Shown: piece by piece, positions 34,370 to 42,910 of the stretch
Position numbering within the stretch: position 1 is the first letter of the stretch
Layout: every line of letters starts with the position of its first letter
Origin: an uncultured Agathobacter sp.
Lineage (GTDB): Bacteria; Bacillota; Clostridia; Lachnospirales; Lachnospiraceae
Length of the DNA stretch: 64,000 bases
Reading direction: 5' to 3'
NCBI GenBank assembly: GCA_934316545.1
Contig: CAKRDT010000002.1
Span: 1 to 64,000 of the forward strand
The notes under the pieces: model-generated
Databases searched by the model: none
Told to the model about the DNA's origin: nothing
What the model saw: the letters and a program-made list of their open reading frames with translations, nothing else
Made by a program: the position numbers and the translations under genes

Positions 34370-35455
34370 ATGAGTACAGTAGAGCATAAATCCAAATTAA
34401 AAGAGCTTCGAATCGGGGACAAGGTTGCAAAGCTTCCGATCATTCAGGGAGGAATGGGTGTTGGTGTAAGCCTGAGCCGCCTTGCGGGTGCTGTGGCGAA
34501 AGAAGGGGGCGTCGGAATCATTTCAACTGCGCAGATCGGGTATGAGGAAGAAGGGTTTGAAAACAATCAGGCAGAATGTAATCTTCGTGCTATTCGTAAG
34601 CATATTCAGCGCGCAAAGGAGATCGCGTGTGGAAACGGATTGATTGGTGTAAATATTATGGTTGCTTTAAAGCATTACAAGGAGCATGTCAAAGCTGCTG
34701 TTGCTGCCGGAGCAGATGTGATCATCAGCGGTGCCGGGCTTCCGATGAATCTTCCCGAACTGATCGGGGAGAAATGCAAAACAAAGATTGCTCCGATCGT
34801 TTCGTCCAAACGTGCCGCCGGTCTGATTTTAAAGATGTGGGCACATCGTTATGAACGTACAGCTGATTTTATTGTAATCGAGGGACCGAAGGCAGGCGGA
34901 CATCTTGGCTTTTCCAATGAGCAGTTGAACGATACGGAGTCGATTCACTTTGACCGGGAAGTGCAGGAGATTATTGCCTGTAAAGAAGAATACGAAGAAC
35001 AGTTCCATACAAAGATTCCGGTTATTGTTGCAGGCGGTGTGTATGATCATGAAGATATTGTTCATGCGATGGAACTGGGAGCGGATGGGGTTCAAATCGC
35101 CAGCAGATTTGTCGCAACCAATGAGTGTGATGCTTCAGAGGCATATAAACAGGCTTACGTGGAGGCGGCAGAAACGGATGTGGAAATTATTCAGAGTCCG
35201 GTCGGAATGCCGGGACGTGCGCTTCACAATGCGTTTATTGATCGTTTGAAGGACGCCCGAATTCCGATTAAGAAATGTTACAATTGCCTTGAAAAATGCA
35301 ATCCGTCAAATGTCCCATACTGCATTACGAAAGCTTTGATCGATGCGGTAAAGGGTGACGTGGAAAATGGGTTGGTTTTCTGCGGGGCAAATGTCGGAAG
35401 AATTCATAAAATGACTTCTGTACACGAATTAATGCAGGAATTGATACAAGCATAG
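34370..35455 (+). CDS. Nitronate monooxygenase / FabK-like flavin oxidoreductase
   Basis: A 361-residue FMN-dependent TIM-barrel protein of the 2-nitropropane dioxygenase family. Marks are PIIQGGMGVGVSLSRLAGAV at the N-terminus, GLIGVNIMVALKHY, FIVIEGPKAGGHLG, PVIVAGGVYDHEDIVHAME and LGADGVQIASRFVAT. A Cys-rich stretch (KKCYNCLEKCNPSNVPYC) near residue 305 may bind a metal or cluster and is absent from classical FabK. The FabT-like operator suggests a link to lipid metabolism; nitronate oxidation is the other option. AGGAGG-type site upstream. Its stop abuts the stop of the convergent small gene. Confidence 0.85.
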   Translation: MSTVEHKSKLKELRIGDKVAKLPIIQGGMGVGVSLSRLAGAVAKEGGVGIISTAQIGYEEEGFENNQAECNLRAIRKHIQRAKEIACGNGLIGVNIMVALKHYKEHVKAAVAAGADVIISGAGLPMNLPELIGEKCKTKIAPIVSSKRAAGLILKMWAHRYERTADFIVIEGPKAGGHLGFSNEQLNDTESIHFDREVQEIIACKEEYEEQFHTKIPVIVAGGVYDHEDIVHAMELGADGVQIASRFVATNECDASEAYKQAYVEAAETDVEIIQSPVGMPGRALHNAFIDRLKDARIPIKKCYNCLEKCNPSNVPYCITKALIDAVKGDVENGLVFCGANVGRIHKMTSVHELMQELIQA

Positions 35456-35659
35456 CTATTTTTTCTTAATATGTACCTCCGGGATCGCCACACTGTCATA
35501 GTGGGCATCCGGAGCGTCCGATGTAGTATCGTTTGATTCTGCGACTTTGTGCGTGTGAATCTCCGGAATCGCCACATTGTCATATGTCAGATCGTAATCA
35601 TGCTTTTTTTGATTCTCGGATTTAGCATGTTTTTGAAACAATTTCATAAATAATCCCAT
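35456..35659 (-). CDS. Small repeat-containing protein downstream of gltS
   Basis: A 67-residue hydrophilic protein with a good AGGGGGAT ribosome binding site. It contains the same motif twice, YDNVAIPEIHTHK (about 27-39) and YDSVAIPEVHIKK (about 54-66). It has no membrane helix and no known domain. It lies 18 bp after gltS on the same strand, so it is probably the third gene of that operon. It ends exactly where the convergent flavoprotein gene ends (TAG/CTA). I do not recognise the family. Confidence 0.6.
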   Translation of the reverse strand: MGLFMKLFQKHAKSENQKKHDYDLTYDNVAIPEIHTHKVAESNDTTSDAPDAHYDSVAIPEVHIKKK

Positions 35660-35677
35660 AATAAATATCCCCCTTAA

Positions 35678-36865
35678 TTATAGAACATTGATAAAAAATG
35701 TAATGACAAGACTGTTGATGAAATCTGCAAACAGACTTCCGATAAGCGGAATGAGCAGATACGCCTTCACGGATGGAACGTAGCGGTCACACAGTGCCTG
35801 CATATTTGCCATCGCGTTTGGGGTAGCCCCCATACCGAAGCCACAGGTTCCGGCTACGAGTACCGCTGCATCATAGTCTCTTCCCATGATGTTGAATTCA
35901 ATAAAATAAGTAAACAACGTGATCAATACCACCTGTGAGGCCAGAAGTACAACGAGCGGTAATGCCAGTTCTGATAATTCCCAAAGTTTTAATGTGATCA
36001 TTGCCATACCTAAAAACAGGGAAAGAGAGATACCACCGAGATCATTGATCTCACCCATATGGATCGTAAAGTGTCCGGTGTATTCAGCAATATTGCGGAT
36101 GAGTGCGGCTGCGATCATCGCCCCGATATAGATCGGGAAGGTAAGTCCGGTCTTGGTAAGAAGCCACGAGATGATTGTTCCGAGTCCGATGGCAAGGATG
36201 AGCTGGAAGACGGCGGCTGCATACATATTGGTATGCCGCTCGTGTTTCTTTTCATCCTCGACCAGCAGACTATCGTCTTCCGATACGGCGGTCGGAAGAA
36301 GGTCCTTTTTTTCTACAAGACGTTTGCCGAGGGGACCGCCGATCAGGCTTCCTGCGATTAGTCCAAAGGTCGCAGCGGCGGTACAGATCGTTGTTGCTCC
36401 GTTTACGTTAAAGTCTTCAAGAACCGGACCGAAAGCGCCGGCAGTACCGTGTCCGCCGACCATGGAGATGGATCCGGTGCACATAGCGATTAGAGGATTG
36501 ATGTGAAGCGCTTCGGAGAGTCCTACCGCAACCAGATTCTGAAGAATGACGAGCGCGATGACAAGTGTAAGGAATACCGCCATGGATTTTCCACCGCTTT
36601 TCAGCACTTTCAGATTGGCCTGAAAGCCTACAGAGGTAAAGAATAAAACCATGCACACTTCACGCAGTGTGTCATCGAATGAGAAATCAGCAAGTCCGCT
36701 GACATGGCCGATACAGGTCATGATCGCAAAAAGCAGACCACCGATCACGGGTGCCGGAATACAGAATTTCTCAAGAAAACGGATCCGGCGTCTTAAGAAG
36801 CTGCCGAGCATAAGTACTAAGACTGCCACAGCGAGTGTTTGATACATATCTAACTGAATCTTCAT
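35678..36865 (-). CDS. gltS: Sodium/glutamate symporter
   Basis: A 395-residue GltS-family carrier with about ten to twelve helices in two inverted repeats. Family signatures include FCIPAPVIGGLLFA near residue 35, MVGGHGTAGAFGPVLED near 135, and a C-terminal half with GTCGFGMGATPNAMANMQAL. It imports glutamate (or a related anion) with Na+. AAAGGA precedes the ATG. Uniquely here, the upstream gene in the same operon encodes a TAXI-type binding lipoprotein, with no TRAP membrane subunits nearby. Confidence 0.93.
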   Translation of the reverse strand: MKIQLDMYQTLAVAVLVLMLGSFLRRRIRFLEKFCIPAPVIGGLLFAIMTCIGHVSGLADFSFDDTLREVCMVLFFTSVGFQANLKVLKSGGKSMAVFLTLVIALVILQNLVAVGLSEALHINPLIAMCTGSISMVGGHGTAGAFGPVLEDFNVNGATTICTAAATFGLIAGSLIGGPLGKRLVEKKDLLPTAVSEDDSLLVEDEKKHERHTNMYAAAVFQLILAIGLGTIISWLLTKTGLTFPIYIGAMIAAALIRNIAEYTGHFTIHMGEINDLGGISLSLFLGMAMITLKLWELSELALPLVVLLASQVVLITLFTYFIEFNIMGRDYDAAVLVAGTCGFGMGATPNAMANMQALCDRYVPSVKAYLLIPLIGSLFADFINSLVITFFINVL

Positions 36866-36907
36866 ATAAGTCCTTTCTAAACCAGCATATACTTAGCTGT
36901 CATATGT

Positions 36908-37864
36908 TTACTCGGTCGGAACCGTAATCCCCTGTTCGTCATAATAAGCGGCTGCGCCGGGATGAAACGGAATCGTAATTCCTTTTGTCGCGGATGAGGC
37001 ATCAAGCTGCAGATTAAGCGCGGTTGCATATTGCAGATCACCTATGTGATCATAGAGCGCGGCTGTCAGATCCTTGACAGTGTCCGTGGACAGCTTATCG
37101 GATGCAAGCAGTACGGACTGGACGGCGAGTGTTTGTACATCGCTGTCCTGACCGGTATAAGTACCGGCAGGGATCGTGTATTTGCTGTAGAACGGGTAAG
37201 CTTTTAAAAGTTTTTCACTACAGTTTTCATCGACATCCAGAAAACGGATTCCGCAGGAACGGGCAAGTTCTTCAATGACATTTGTTGTAATGCCTGCGGT
37301 GCAGAAGAATGCATCGATCTCGCCGGAGGCAAGCTTGTCCGCAGCGTCGGTGTAATCAAGCTGAACCATGGAAACGAGTTCGGATGTCAGTCCGCTCATT
37401 TTCAGAATCTGTTTGGCATTGTTCTCGGTTCCGGATTCCTCGGCGCCGATGCTCACGGTTTTTCCCTGCAGATCGTTTAATGTCTCGATATCTGAATCTG
37501 CGCGAACGACAATCTGGCATGCTTCCGGATAGAGAGAAGCAACGGCTTTATAGCCTTTGTACTGGTTTCCCTTAAAAATTCCGGTGCCATTGTAAGCAGC
37601 GTCAATAAAATCGTTTTGTGCGATACCAAGTTCTATATAGCCGCCGGAGAGGAGTCTTAAATTTGCCGCGGATCCGGCAGTTGTTTTTACCTCAAACCGG
37701 TAGTCTGCGTGATCTTTGGCGACGAGTCCGGTGTAAGCCGAGGCAAACGGATAATACATGCCGCCAACGTCTGCGGCACCGAAGCGAATCGCGCTGCCGA
37801 TCTGGCCGCATCCTGTGATAAGGAGCAGGCACAGACAGAATAATATGCTCAATTTCTTTTTCAT
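36908..37864 (-). CDS. TAXI-family TRAP-type solute-binding lipoprotein
   Basis: A 318-residue binding protein. The signal ends in the lipobox LLLITGCGQ, so it should be anchored outside the membrane. The TAXI core is clear: IRFGAADVGGMYYPFASAYTG, TTAGSAANLRLLSGGYIELG, AQNDFIDAAYNGTG, and VSIGAEESGTENNAKQIL. These proteins normally deliver solutes such as glutamate to TRAP DctQM carriers. Here the next gene, 42 bp away, is gltS. The genes are likely cotranscribed. AGGAGG lies before the start. Confidence 0.92.
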   Translation of the reverse strand: MKKKLSILFCLCLLLITGCGQIGSAIRFGAADVGGMYYPFASAYTGLVAKDHADYRFEVKTTAGSAANLRLLSGGYIELGIAQNDFIDAAYNGTGIFKGNQYKGYKAVASLYPEACQIVVRADSDIETLNDLQGKTVSIGAEESGTENNAKQILKMSGLTSELVSMVQLDYTDAADKLASGEIDAFFCTAGITTNVIEELARSCGIRFLDVDENCSEKLLKAYPFYSKYTIPAGTYTGQDSDVQTLAVQSVLLASDKLSTDTVKDLTAALYDHIGDLQYATALNLQLDASSATKGITIPFHPGAAAYYDEQGITVPTE

Positions 37865-37928
37865 GATGTCATATTCCTCCTGTAGAATTCTATTGAAAAA
37901 AGCGTGTTTCCATTATATGATGAAGAAA

Positions 37929-37944
37929 GTCAAAATAATTTGAC
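37929..37944. promoter_or_regulatory. Palindromic operator-like site in a divergent promoter region
   Basis: GTCAAA-ATAA-TTTGAC is a perfect inverted repeat in the 127-bp gap between the divergent TAXI and endonuclease IV genes. It resembles the half-sites of the operator at 34331. No regulator gene is adjacent. It could serve either promoter. Confidence 0.4.
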
Positions 37945-37991
37945 ATTCGAGCTATTATAACACAAAAGTCATGATTTGTCGGAGTAATCAT

Positions 37992-38861
37992 ATGGAAAAA
38001 ATAAAAATTGGTTCCCATGTTGGGATGGCAGGCAAGGAAATGTTCCTTGCATCGGTCAAAGAGGCACACAGTTATGGTGCAAATGTTTTGATGCTTTATA
38101 CCGGAGCACCGCAGAATACAAGACGCAAAGAAATCAAAGATTTAAATATTGAAGCAGGTTGGGAATATGCCAAAGAAAACGGAATTGATGAGATCGTGGT
38201 ACATGCCCCGTATATCATCAATCTGGCGAATACCGTTAAGCCCGAGACCTTTGAACTTGCTGTAGAATTCTTAGAAAAAGAAATCAGGCGTACGGCGGCA
38301 ATGCGAAGTAAAATCCTGGTCCTTCATCCCGGATCGGCACTTGATGCCGGAGCGGATGCCGGTATTGCGCAGGCTGTCAAAGGATTGAATATGGTATTGG
38401 ATGGGAATGAGGACGAGGTATATATTGCACTTGAGACGATGGCGGGAAAAGGAAGTGAGATCGGCCGTACATTTGAGGAGTTAAAGATGATCTACGATGG
38501 TGTGCACAAGAAGGAACGCCTGAGAGTATGCTTTGATACCTGTCACGTCAATGATGCAGGATACGATATTGTTCATGATTATGAGGGGGTATTTCAAAAG
38601 TTTGATGAAGTGATCGGACTCGACCAGATCGCGGTATTTCACATTAATGACAGTTTGAATCCGCTTGGAGCACACAAGGATCGTCATGCGAACATCGGTG
38701 CAGGAACGATCGGTTTTGAGACCTTGCACCGCATCGTGCACGCCCCTCGTTTTATAAAAATACCAAAGATTTTGGAAACACCGTGGCTTTGCGCCGAAGG
38801 TGAGACAAAAAAGACGATCCCTCCGTACAAAGAGGAGATAGAAAGACTTCGCGAAAAGTGA
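37992..38861 (+). CDS. nfo: Deoxyribonuclease IV (AP endonuclease)
   Basis: A 289-residue TIM-barrel enzyme that cuts DNA 5' to abasic sites during base-excision repair. Its three-zinc ligands can be followed through [78 protein letters not shown] and ILETPWL. The ATG at 37992 has GGAG seven bases upstream; the earlier ATG at 37971 has none. Transcribed away from the TAXI-gltS operon. Confidence 0.95.
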   Translation: MEKIKIGSHVGMAGKEMFLASVKEAHSYGANVLMLYTGAPQNTRRKEIKDLNIEAGWEYAKENGIDEIVVHAPYIINLANTVKPETFELAVEFLEKEIRRTAAMRSKILVLHPGSALDAGADAGIAQAVKGLNMVLDGNEDEVYIALETMAGKGSEIGRTFEELKMIYDGVHKKERLRVCFDTCHVNDAGYDIVHDYEGVFQKFDEVIGLDQIAVFHINDSLNPLGAHKDRHANIGAGTIGFETLHRIVHAPRFIKIPKILETPWLCAEGETKKTIPPYKEEIERLREK

Positions 38862-38932
38862 TGCAAAGACCAGGTACATAACACCGGTAAATGCATAATG
38901 TAAATAGAATGCATGGAAGGTGTGATGAAAAA

Positions 38933-40201
38933 ATGAAAGAATTACATCCGGGAGATCAGGGAATTTTTGTAAAGTATATGCAGCTTGCTTTAAGGCGGGC
39001 GGGATATGAAGTTGCCGTGGACGGGGATTTTGGTTCGAAAACCTGTCGCGCATTGGAGTCTTTTATCGGTGAGAATAAAGCGTGCGTTGTCAATGATGCG
39101 GTGTGGAATACACTTCTGCCGTATCTGCGGGGATTTACAACACATATCATAAAATCCGGAGACAGCCTTTATCATATAGCAAAGATGCATCAGTCATCCG
39201 TAGAGCTGATTCGTCAGGCAAATCCAGAAGCAGAAGAGGATCATCTGCAGATCGGAACGATGCTTACGATTCCGTATCCGTTTGATCTGGTGGAAGAAAC
39301 GATTCCTTATACATCTTTTTTTACAGAATGTGTAATCGATGGTTTGCAGGCGCGTTATCCATATGTGGAAACCGGGAGTATCGGTATGAGTGTAATGGGA
39401 AGACCGATTCCTTATATAAAGATTGGAAACGGACCGATGGAGGTAGCATATAATGCATCCTTTCATGCAAACGAAAGCATTACGACACCGGTGCTTTTGA
39501 AATTTGCGGAGCAGCTCTTGAAATCGTATGTTGCGGAAGAACCGTATGAGGGTGTGAATGTGCCGAATCTGTTGGAAGAGTTTACGCTTTATCTGGTTCC
39601 TCTTGTGAATCCGGATGGAGTGGATCTGGTCAATGGCCTTCTTGATTCCGGACGCTTTTACCGGGAGGCGCGGCGGATTGCGTCGGCATATCCGAAGATC
39701 GCGTTTCCGCAAGGCTGGAAAGCGAATATCCGGGGAGTGGATTTAAATCTGCAGTTTCCGGCCGGATGGGAGGAAGCAAAGCGGATCAAATCTGCTTTGG
39801 GATTTGCGCGTCCGGCACCGCGTAACTATGTCGGACCGATGCCGCTTAGTGAGCCGGAGAGTGTTGCCATGTATCAATTTACAAAAATGCACGATTTTGC
39901 GTTGATTCTTGCATATCATACGCAGGGAGAGGTAATCTATTGGAGATATTTAAATTATGAGCCTGAAAAGTCGTATGTGATCGCGCAGTATTTTTCTCAT
40001 ATGAGCGGTTATGCGGTGGAGGATACTCCGGATGATTCCGGTTATGCGGGTTACAAAGACTGGTTTATCCAGGAATATGACCGGCCGGGATATACGATTG
40101 AAGCCGGAAAAGGCGTAAATCCTCTGCCGATGGATCTGTTTGATCAGATCTATCGCGATAATGTGGGAATACTGCTTGGCGGAATGACAGAATTGGAATA
40201 G
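38933..40201 (+). CDS. M14 peptidoglycan peptidase with binding domain and LysM
   Basis: A 422-residue zinc carboxypeptidase of the gamma-D-glutamyl-diaminopimelate endopeptidase type. Residues ~1-62 are a peptidoglycan-binding domain (LHPGDQGIFVKYMQLALRRA), ~66-110 a LysM repeat (HIIKSGDSLYHIAKMHQSS), and ~120-422 the M14 catalytic domain. Zinc ligands are His and Glu in SFHANESI and His in AYHTQGEV; the catalytic Glu is in YTIEAGKG. DLNLQFPAGW replaces the usual DLNRNFP. No signal peptide is visible, as in mother-cell sporulation or germination enzymes. An SD-like AAGG is rather far from the ATG. Confidence 0.9.
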   Translation: MKELHPGDQGIFVKYMQLALRRAGYEVAVDGDFGSKTCRALESFIGENKACVVNDAVWNTLLPYLRGFTTHIIKSGDSLYHIAKMHQSSVELIRQANPEAEEDHLQIGTMLTIPYPFDLVEETIPYTSFFTECVIDGLQARYPYVETGSIGMSVMGRPIPYIKIGNGPMEVAYNASFHANESITTPVLLKFAEQLLKSYVAEEPYEGVNVPNLLEEFTLYLVPLVNPDGVDLVNGLLDSGRFYREARRIASAYPKIAFPQGWKANIRGVDLNLQFPAGWEEAKRIKSALGFARPAPRNYVGPMPLSEPESVAMYQFTKMHDFALILAYHTQGEVIYWRYLNYEPEKSYVIAQYFSHMSGYAVEDTPDDSGYAGYKDWFIQEYDRPGYTIEAGKGVNPLPMDLFDQIYRDNVGILLGGMTELE

Positions 40202-40209
40202 GAAAAGAA

Positions 40210-41730
40210 ATGAACGTAACGATTACGAAGGAAGGACAGACAAAAGAATATGCAGCGCGAAGAGGGCAGACAATTCTTACGTTTCTGCAGTTGAACCATA
40301 TTACAGGGGTTGATGCTCCCTGTGGGGGAATGGGACGATGCGGCAAATGCAAAGTGGAAATCGTCGGCAGGGGAGAGGTCCTTGCCTGTAAAACTCTTGT
40401 GGCGGATGGCATGCATATTATCATTGGCAAAGAGAAGCATGCAAAGATTGCGGAGACCGGGCAATGTCATAATCAGTATTCAACAGACGCGTTGGAAGAA
40501 GCAGTTGCTGCATGTGATATCGGAACGACAACCGTGGTGTGTCATCTGATTGATGGTATATCCGGAAATATTATTGCAACCGAAAGTGCTTCGAATGCAC
40601 AAAAAAATTACGGTGCGGATGTTGTATCGCGCATTGAACGGGCAGGAGCGGGGGAGTTACAGAAACTGCACGAAGTCATCGCAGGACAGATCGAAACGAT
40701 GCTGGAGAAGATGTGCGAAAAGTCACAGAAGAAAAAAAAGATTCAGAGACTGGCTGTGGCGGGGAATACCGTTATGTGTCATCTGTTTGCAGGATTGTCG
40801 CCGGAAGCAATAGGAGTGGCACCTTTTATGCCGGAAGAATTGTTTGGAAAAGAGTATACGGGAAGCAGCGTTGGAATCGATTGTTGTGAAATCGTGAATA
40901 TTCTGCCCTGTGTTGCCGGATATGTCGGCTCTGATATTACCGCGGATGTGCTTGCGGCAGTGCCGGAAGATGAGGGACAGTGGCTGCTTCTTGATATCGG
41001 AACAAACGGGGAAATGCTGCTTGGCAATGCGAAGGAAGGTTATGTATGTTGTGCGACGGCGGCCGGACCGGCATTTGAAGGGGCGGAGATTACAATGGGA
41101 ATGCCGGCGGCGGATGGTGCTATCGCATCTGTGACGTATAAGAATCACAGACTATCTGTCGGGACAATCGGTGAAAAGGAGGCAGTCGGAATCTGTGGAT
41201 CAGGACTTTTGGACGCTTTGGCGGTATTTCTGGAATCCGGTCTGATGGACGAGAGCGGTATGCTCATGGATGAGGAAGAAGTGCCGGAAGAATGCAGGCA
41301 TTATATTGGAAGATATGAAGGGCAGGCGTGTGTCTGGCTTACGGAAAAAGTCTGCGTGACACAGGAGGATGTGCGAAATCTTCAGCTTGCCAAAGCGGCG
41401 ATCGCTGCCGGAATTGAGATCCTGCTAAAAGAGAAAGCTTTTGAATACAAAGATGTAACGGGGGTTTTGCTTGCCGGTGGATTTGGAAGCTTTTTAAATA
41501 AAGAGAGTGCTGCAAAAATCGGTCTGATTCCGAAAGAATTGCTTCCGGTTACCGAGGCGGTAGGCAATGCAGCCGGAGAAGGCGCAGTCTTTGCAGCGAT
41601 CTCGAACGATGCGAGAAATCATCTTTTAGAGATCCGAAGCGAAATGCATTATCTGGAATTATCCATGCATCCGGCATTTTCCGATCTTTATATGGAATGT
41701 ATTTCGTTTGCGTCATACAGTGGCGAATAA
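40210..41730 (+). CDS. ASKHA-domain ferredoxin (RACo-like corrinoid protein activator)
   Basis: A 506-residue protein. Residues ~1-85 are a 2Fe-2S ferredoxin domain with Cys in DAPCGGMGRCGKCKVE and a fourth Cys in VLACKTL. Residues ~95-506 are an ASKHA ATPase region (CDIGTTTVVCHLIDG; LLDIGTNGEMLLGN; LLAGGFGSFLNKE). In the known family, ATP-driven reduction returns inactive Co(II) corrinoid proteins of methyltransferases to Co(I). That fits a B12-producing host, but no corrinoid methyltransferase gene is in the window. It starts nine bases after the M14 gene. Confidence 0.88.
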   Translation: MNVTITKEGQTKEYAARRGQTILTFLQLNHITGVDAPCGGMGRCGKCKVEIVGRGEVLACKTLVADGMHIIIGKEKHAKIAETGQCHNQYSTDALEEAVAACDIGTTTVVCHLIDGISGNIIATESASNAQKNYGADVVSRIERAGAGELQKLHEVIAGQIETMLEKMCEKSQKKKKIQRLAVAGNTVMCHLFAGLSPEAIGVAPFMPEELFGKEYTGSSVGIDCCEIVNILPCVAGYVGSDITADVLAAVPEDEGQWLLLDIGTNGEMLLGNAKEGYVCCATAAGPAFEGAEITMGMPAADGAIASVTYKNHRLSVGTIGEKEAVGICGSGLLDALAVFLESGLMDESGMLMDEEEVPEECRHYIGRYEGQACVWLTEKVCVTQEDVRNLQLAKAAIAAGIEILLKEKAFEYKDVTGVLLAGGFGSFLNKESAAKIGLIPKELLPVTEAVGNAAGEGAVFAAISNDARNHLLEIRSEMHYLELSMHPAFSDLYMECISFASYSGE

Positions 41731-41774
41731 AAAAACAGAGAGCAGCCTAGATAGTCAGGCTCTCTCTGTTTTTT
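41731..41774. terminator. Bidirectional terminator
   Basis: AAAAACAGAGAG-c-AGCCT pairs with AGGCT-CTCTCTGTTTTT, with A and T runs on the two sides. It serves the ASKHA gene (+) and the small membrane-protein gene (-), whose stop codon lies inside it. Confidence 0.85.
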
Positions 41775-41899
41775 AATAATCGTGCTCCGTTTACGATTAA
41801 AAGAATGCCGGATACGATTCCGGTCACCAGGATGCAGATACCGATCGCAAGGGTTCCGGCTCCGGTACTTCCCATAGTTTTGTATGCTTTTTCGCTCAT
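41747..41899 (-). CDS. Small single-helix membrane protein (50 aa)
   Basis: A 50-residue protein (MSEKAYKTMGSTGAG, then a hydrophobic helix LAIGICILVTGIVSGILLIV and a basic tail NGARLLKNRESLTI). GGAGGGAT is placed correctly before the ATG. The positive-inside tail suggests a C-in orientation. Its stop codon falls in the stem of the shared terminator. Similar Gly-rich single-helix proteins are common in Lachnospiraceae; function unknown. No neighbour is on the same strand. Confidence 0.65.
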   Translation of the reverse strand: MSEKAYKTMGSTGAGTLAIGICILVTGIVSGILLIVNGARLLKNRESLTI

Positions 41900-41942
41900 A
41901 CGATCCCTCCATATGAAATAATTATCTTTAGTATAACATAAG

Positions 41943-41971
41943 TTGTATTGCTATTCTATGCTTTTTATACT
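41943..41971 (+). promoter_or_regulatory. Promoter for the degV-uppP-sfp-like genes
   Basis: TTGTAT (41943-41948), 17-bp spacer, TATACT (41966-41971), 50 bp before the DegV start. Confidence 0.55.
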
Positions 41972-42020
41972 AAAATTAACAAGTGCATATTTTGAATAGA
42001 AAAAATAAGAGGAGAATGTA

Positions 42021-42908
42021 ATGTCTGATTTTATACTCAGCTGCTGCTCGACAGCAGATTTGACAAAGGAACATTTTAACAAAAGAGAGATTTCTTACAT
42101 ATGTTTCCATTTTGAACTGGATGGAAAGCCATACAGGGATGATCTGGGCGAATCCATTCCGTTTGACCGCTTTTATCAGGCCATGAAGGAGGGTGCGGAT
42201 ACCAAGACTTCGCAGATTAATGCCGATGAATTTTGTGAGTATTTCGAAGAATTTTTGAAGGAGGGCAAAGATATTCTGCATCTGTGCCTTTCATCCGGTA
42301 TTTCCGGTGTCTATAATTCGGCGTGTATCGCGCAGGAGATGATGCAGGAGAAGTATCCGGAGAGAAAGATTTATATTGTGGATTCGCTTGCAGCCTCTTC
42401 CGGCTATGGACTTCTTATGGATAAGCTTGCGGATCTGCGTGATCAGGGGAAAAGTATCGATGAGATTCATGAATGGGCCCAAAAGCACAAGAAGGAAGTC
42501 CAGCATTGGTTCTTTACCAGTGATCTCACGTTTTTTATCAAAGGGGGAAGAGTCTCAAAGGCTGCCGGATTTATTGGTGGCGTCATGAATATCTGTCCGC
42601 TTCTTAACGTAGACTTTGAAGGTAAGCTGATTCCGCGCCAGAAAGTCCGTACCAAGAAGAAAGTGATGACCGCGATCGTGGATCGTATGGAAGAACTTGC
42701 AACGGATGGGGCGGATTATTCCGGAAAATGTTATATATCCCAGTCTGCATGCATGGAAGATGCACAGGCGGTGGCGGATCTTGTTGAAAAGCGTTTCCCA
42801 AAGCTGGACGGAAAGGTAGAGATCAATCCGATCGGAACAACGATCGGAAGTCATACAGGGCCGGGAACGGTTGCATTATTTTTCTGGGGAAAGGAAAGAG
42901 ATAATTAG
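42021..42908 (+). CDS. DegV-family fatty-acid-binding protein
   Basis: A 295-residue DegV/FakB-like protein. The two-lobed fold that buries a fatty acid is seen through KTSQINADEFCEYFEEFLKE, LHLCLSSGISGVYNSA, IVDSLAASSGYGLL and the C-lobe TIGSHTGPGTVALFF. Family members present fatty acids to FakA kinases for phospholipid synthesis; no fakA is nearby. GAGGAG precedes the ATG. It is two bases from uppP and so shares its transcript. Confidence 0.92.
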   Translation: MSDFILSCCSTADLTKEHFNKREISYICFHFELDGKPYRDDLGESIPFDRFYQAMKEGADTKTSQINADEFCEYFEEFLKEGKDILHLCLSSGISGVYNSACIAQEMMQEKYPERKIYIVDSLAASSGYGLLMDKLADLRDQGKSIDEIHEWAQKHKKEVQHWFFTSDLTFFIKGGRVSKAAGFIGGVMNICPLLNVDFEGKLIPRQKVRTKKKVMTAIVDRMEELATDGADYSGKCYISQSACMEDAQAVADLVEKRFPKLDGKVEINPIGTTIGSHTGPGTVALFFWGKERDN

Positions 42909-42910
42909 AT

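Noticed and set aside
35678-37864. TRAP transporter operon
   Set aside because: A TAXI binding protein is present, but the neighbouring carrier is GltS and no DctQ or DctM gene can be found.
37940-37975. TTGACA and TATTATAAC as a promoter for nfo
   Set aside because: The spacing between them is only about ten bases, too short for a sigma-70-type promoter.
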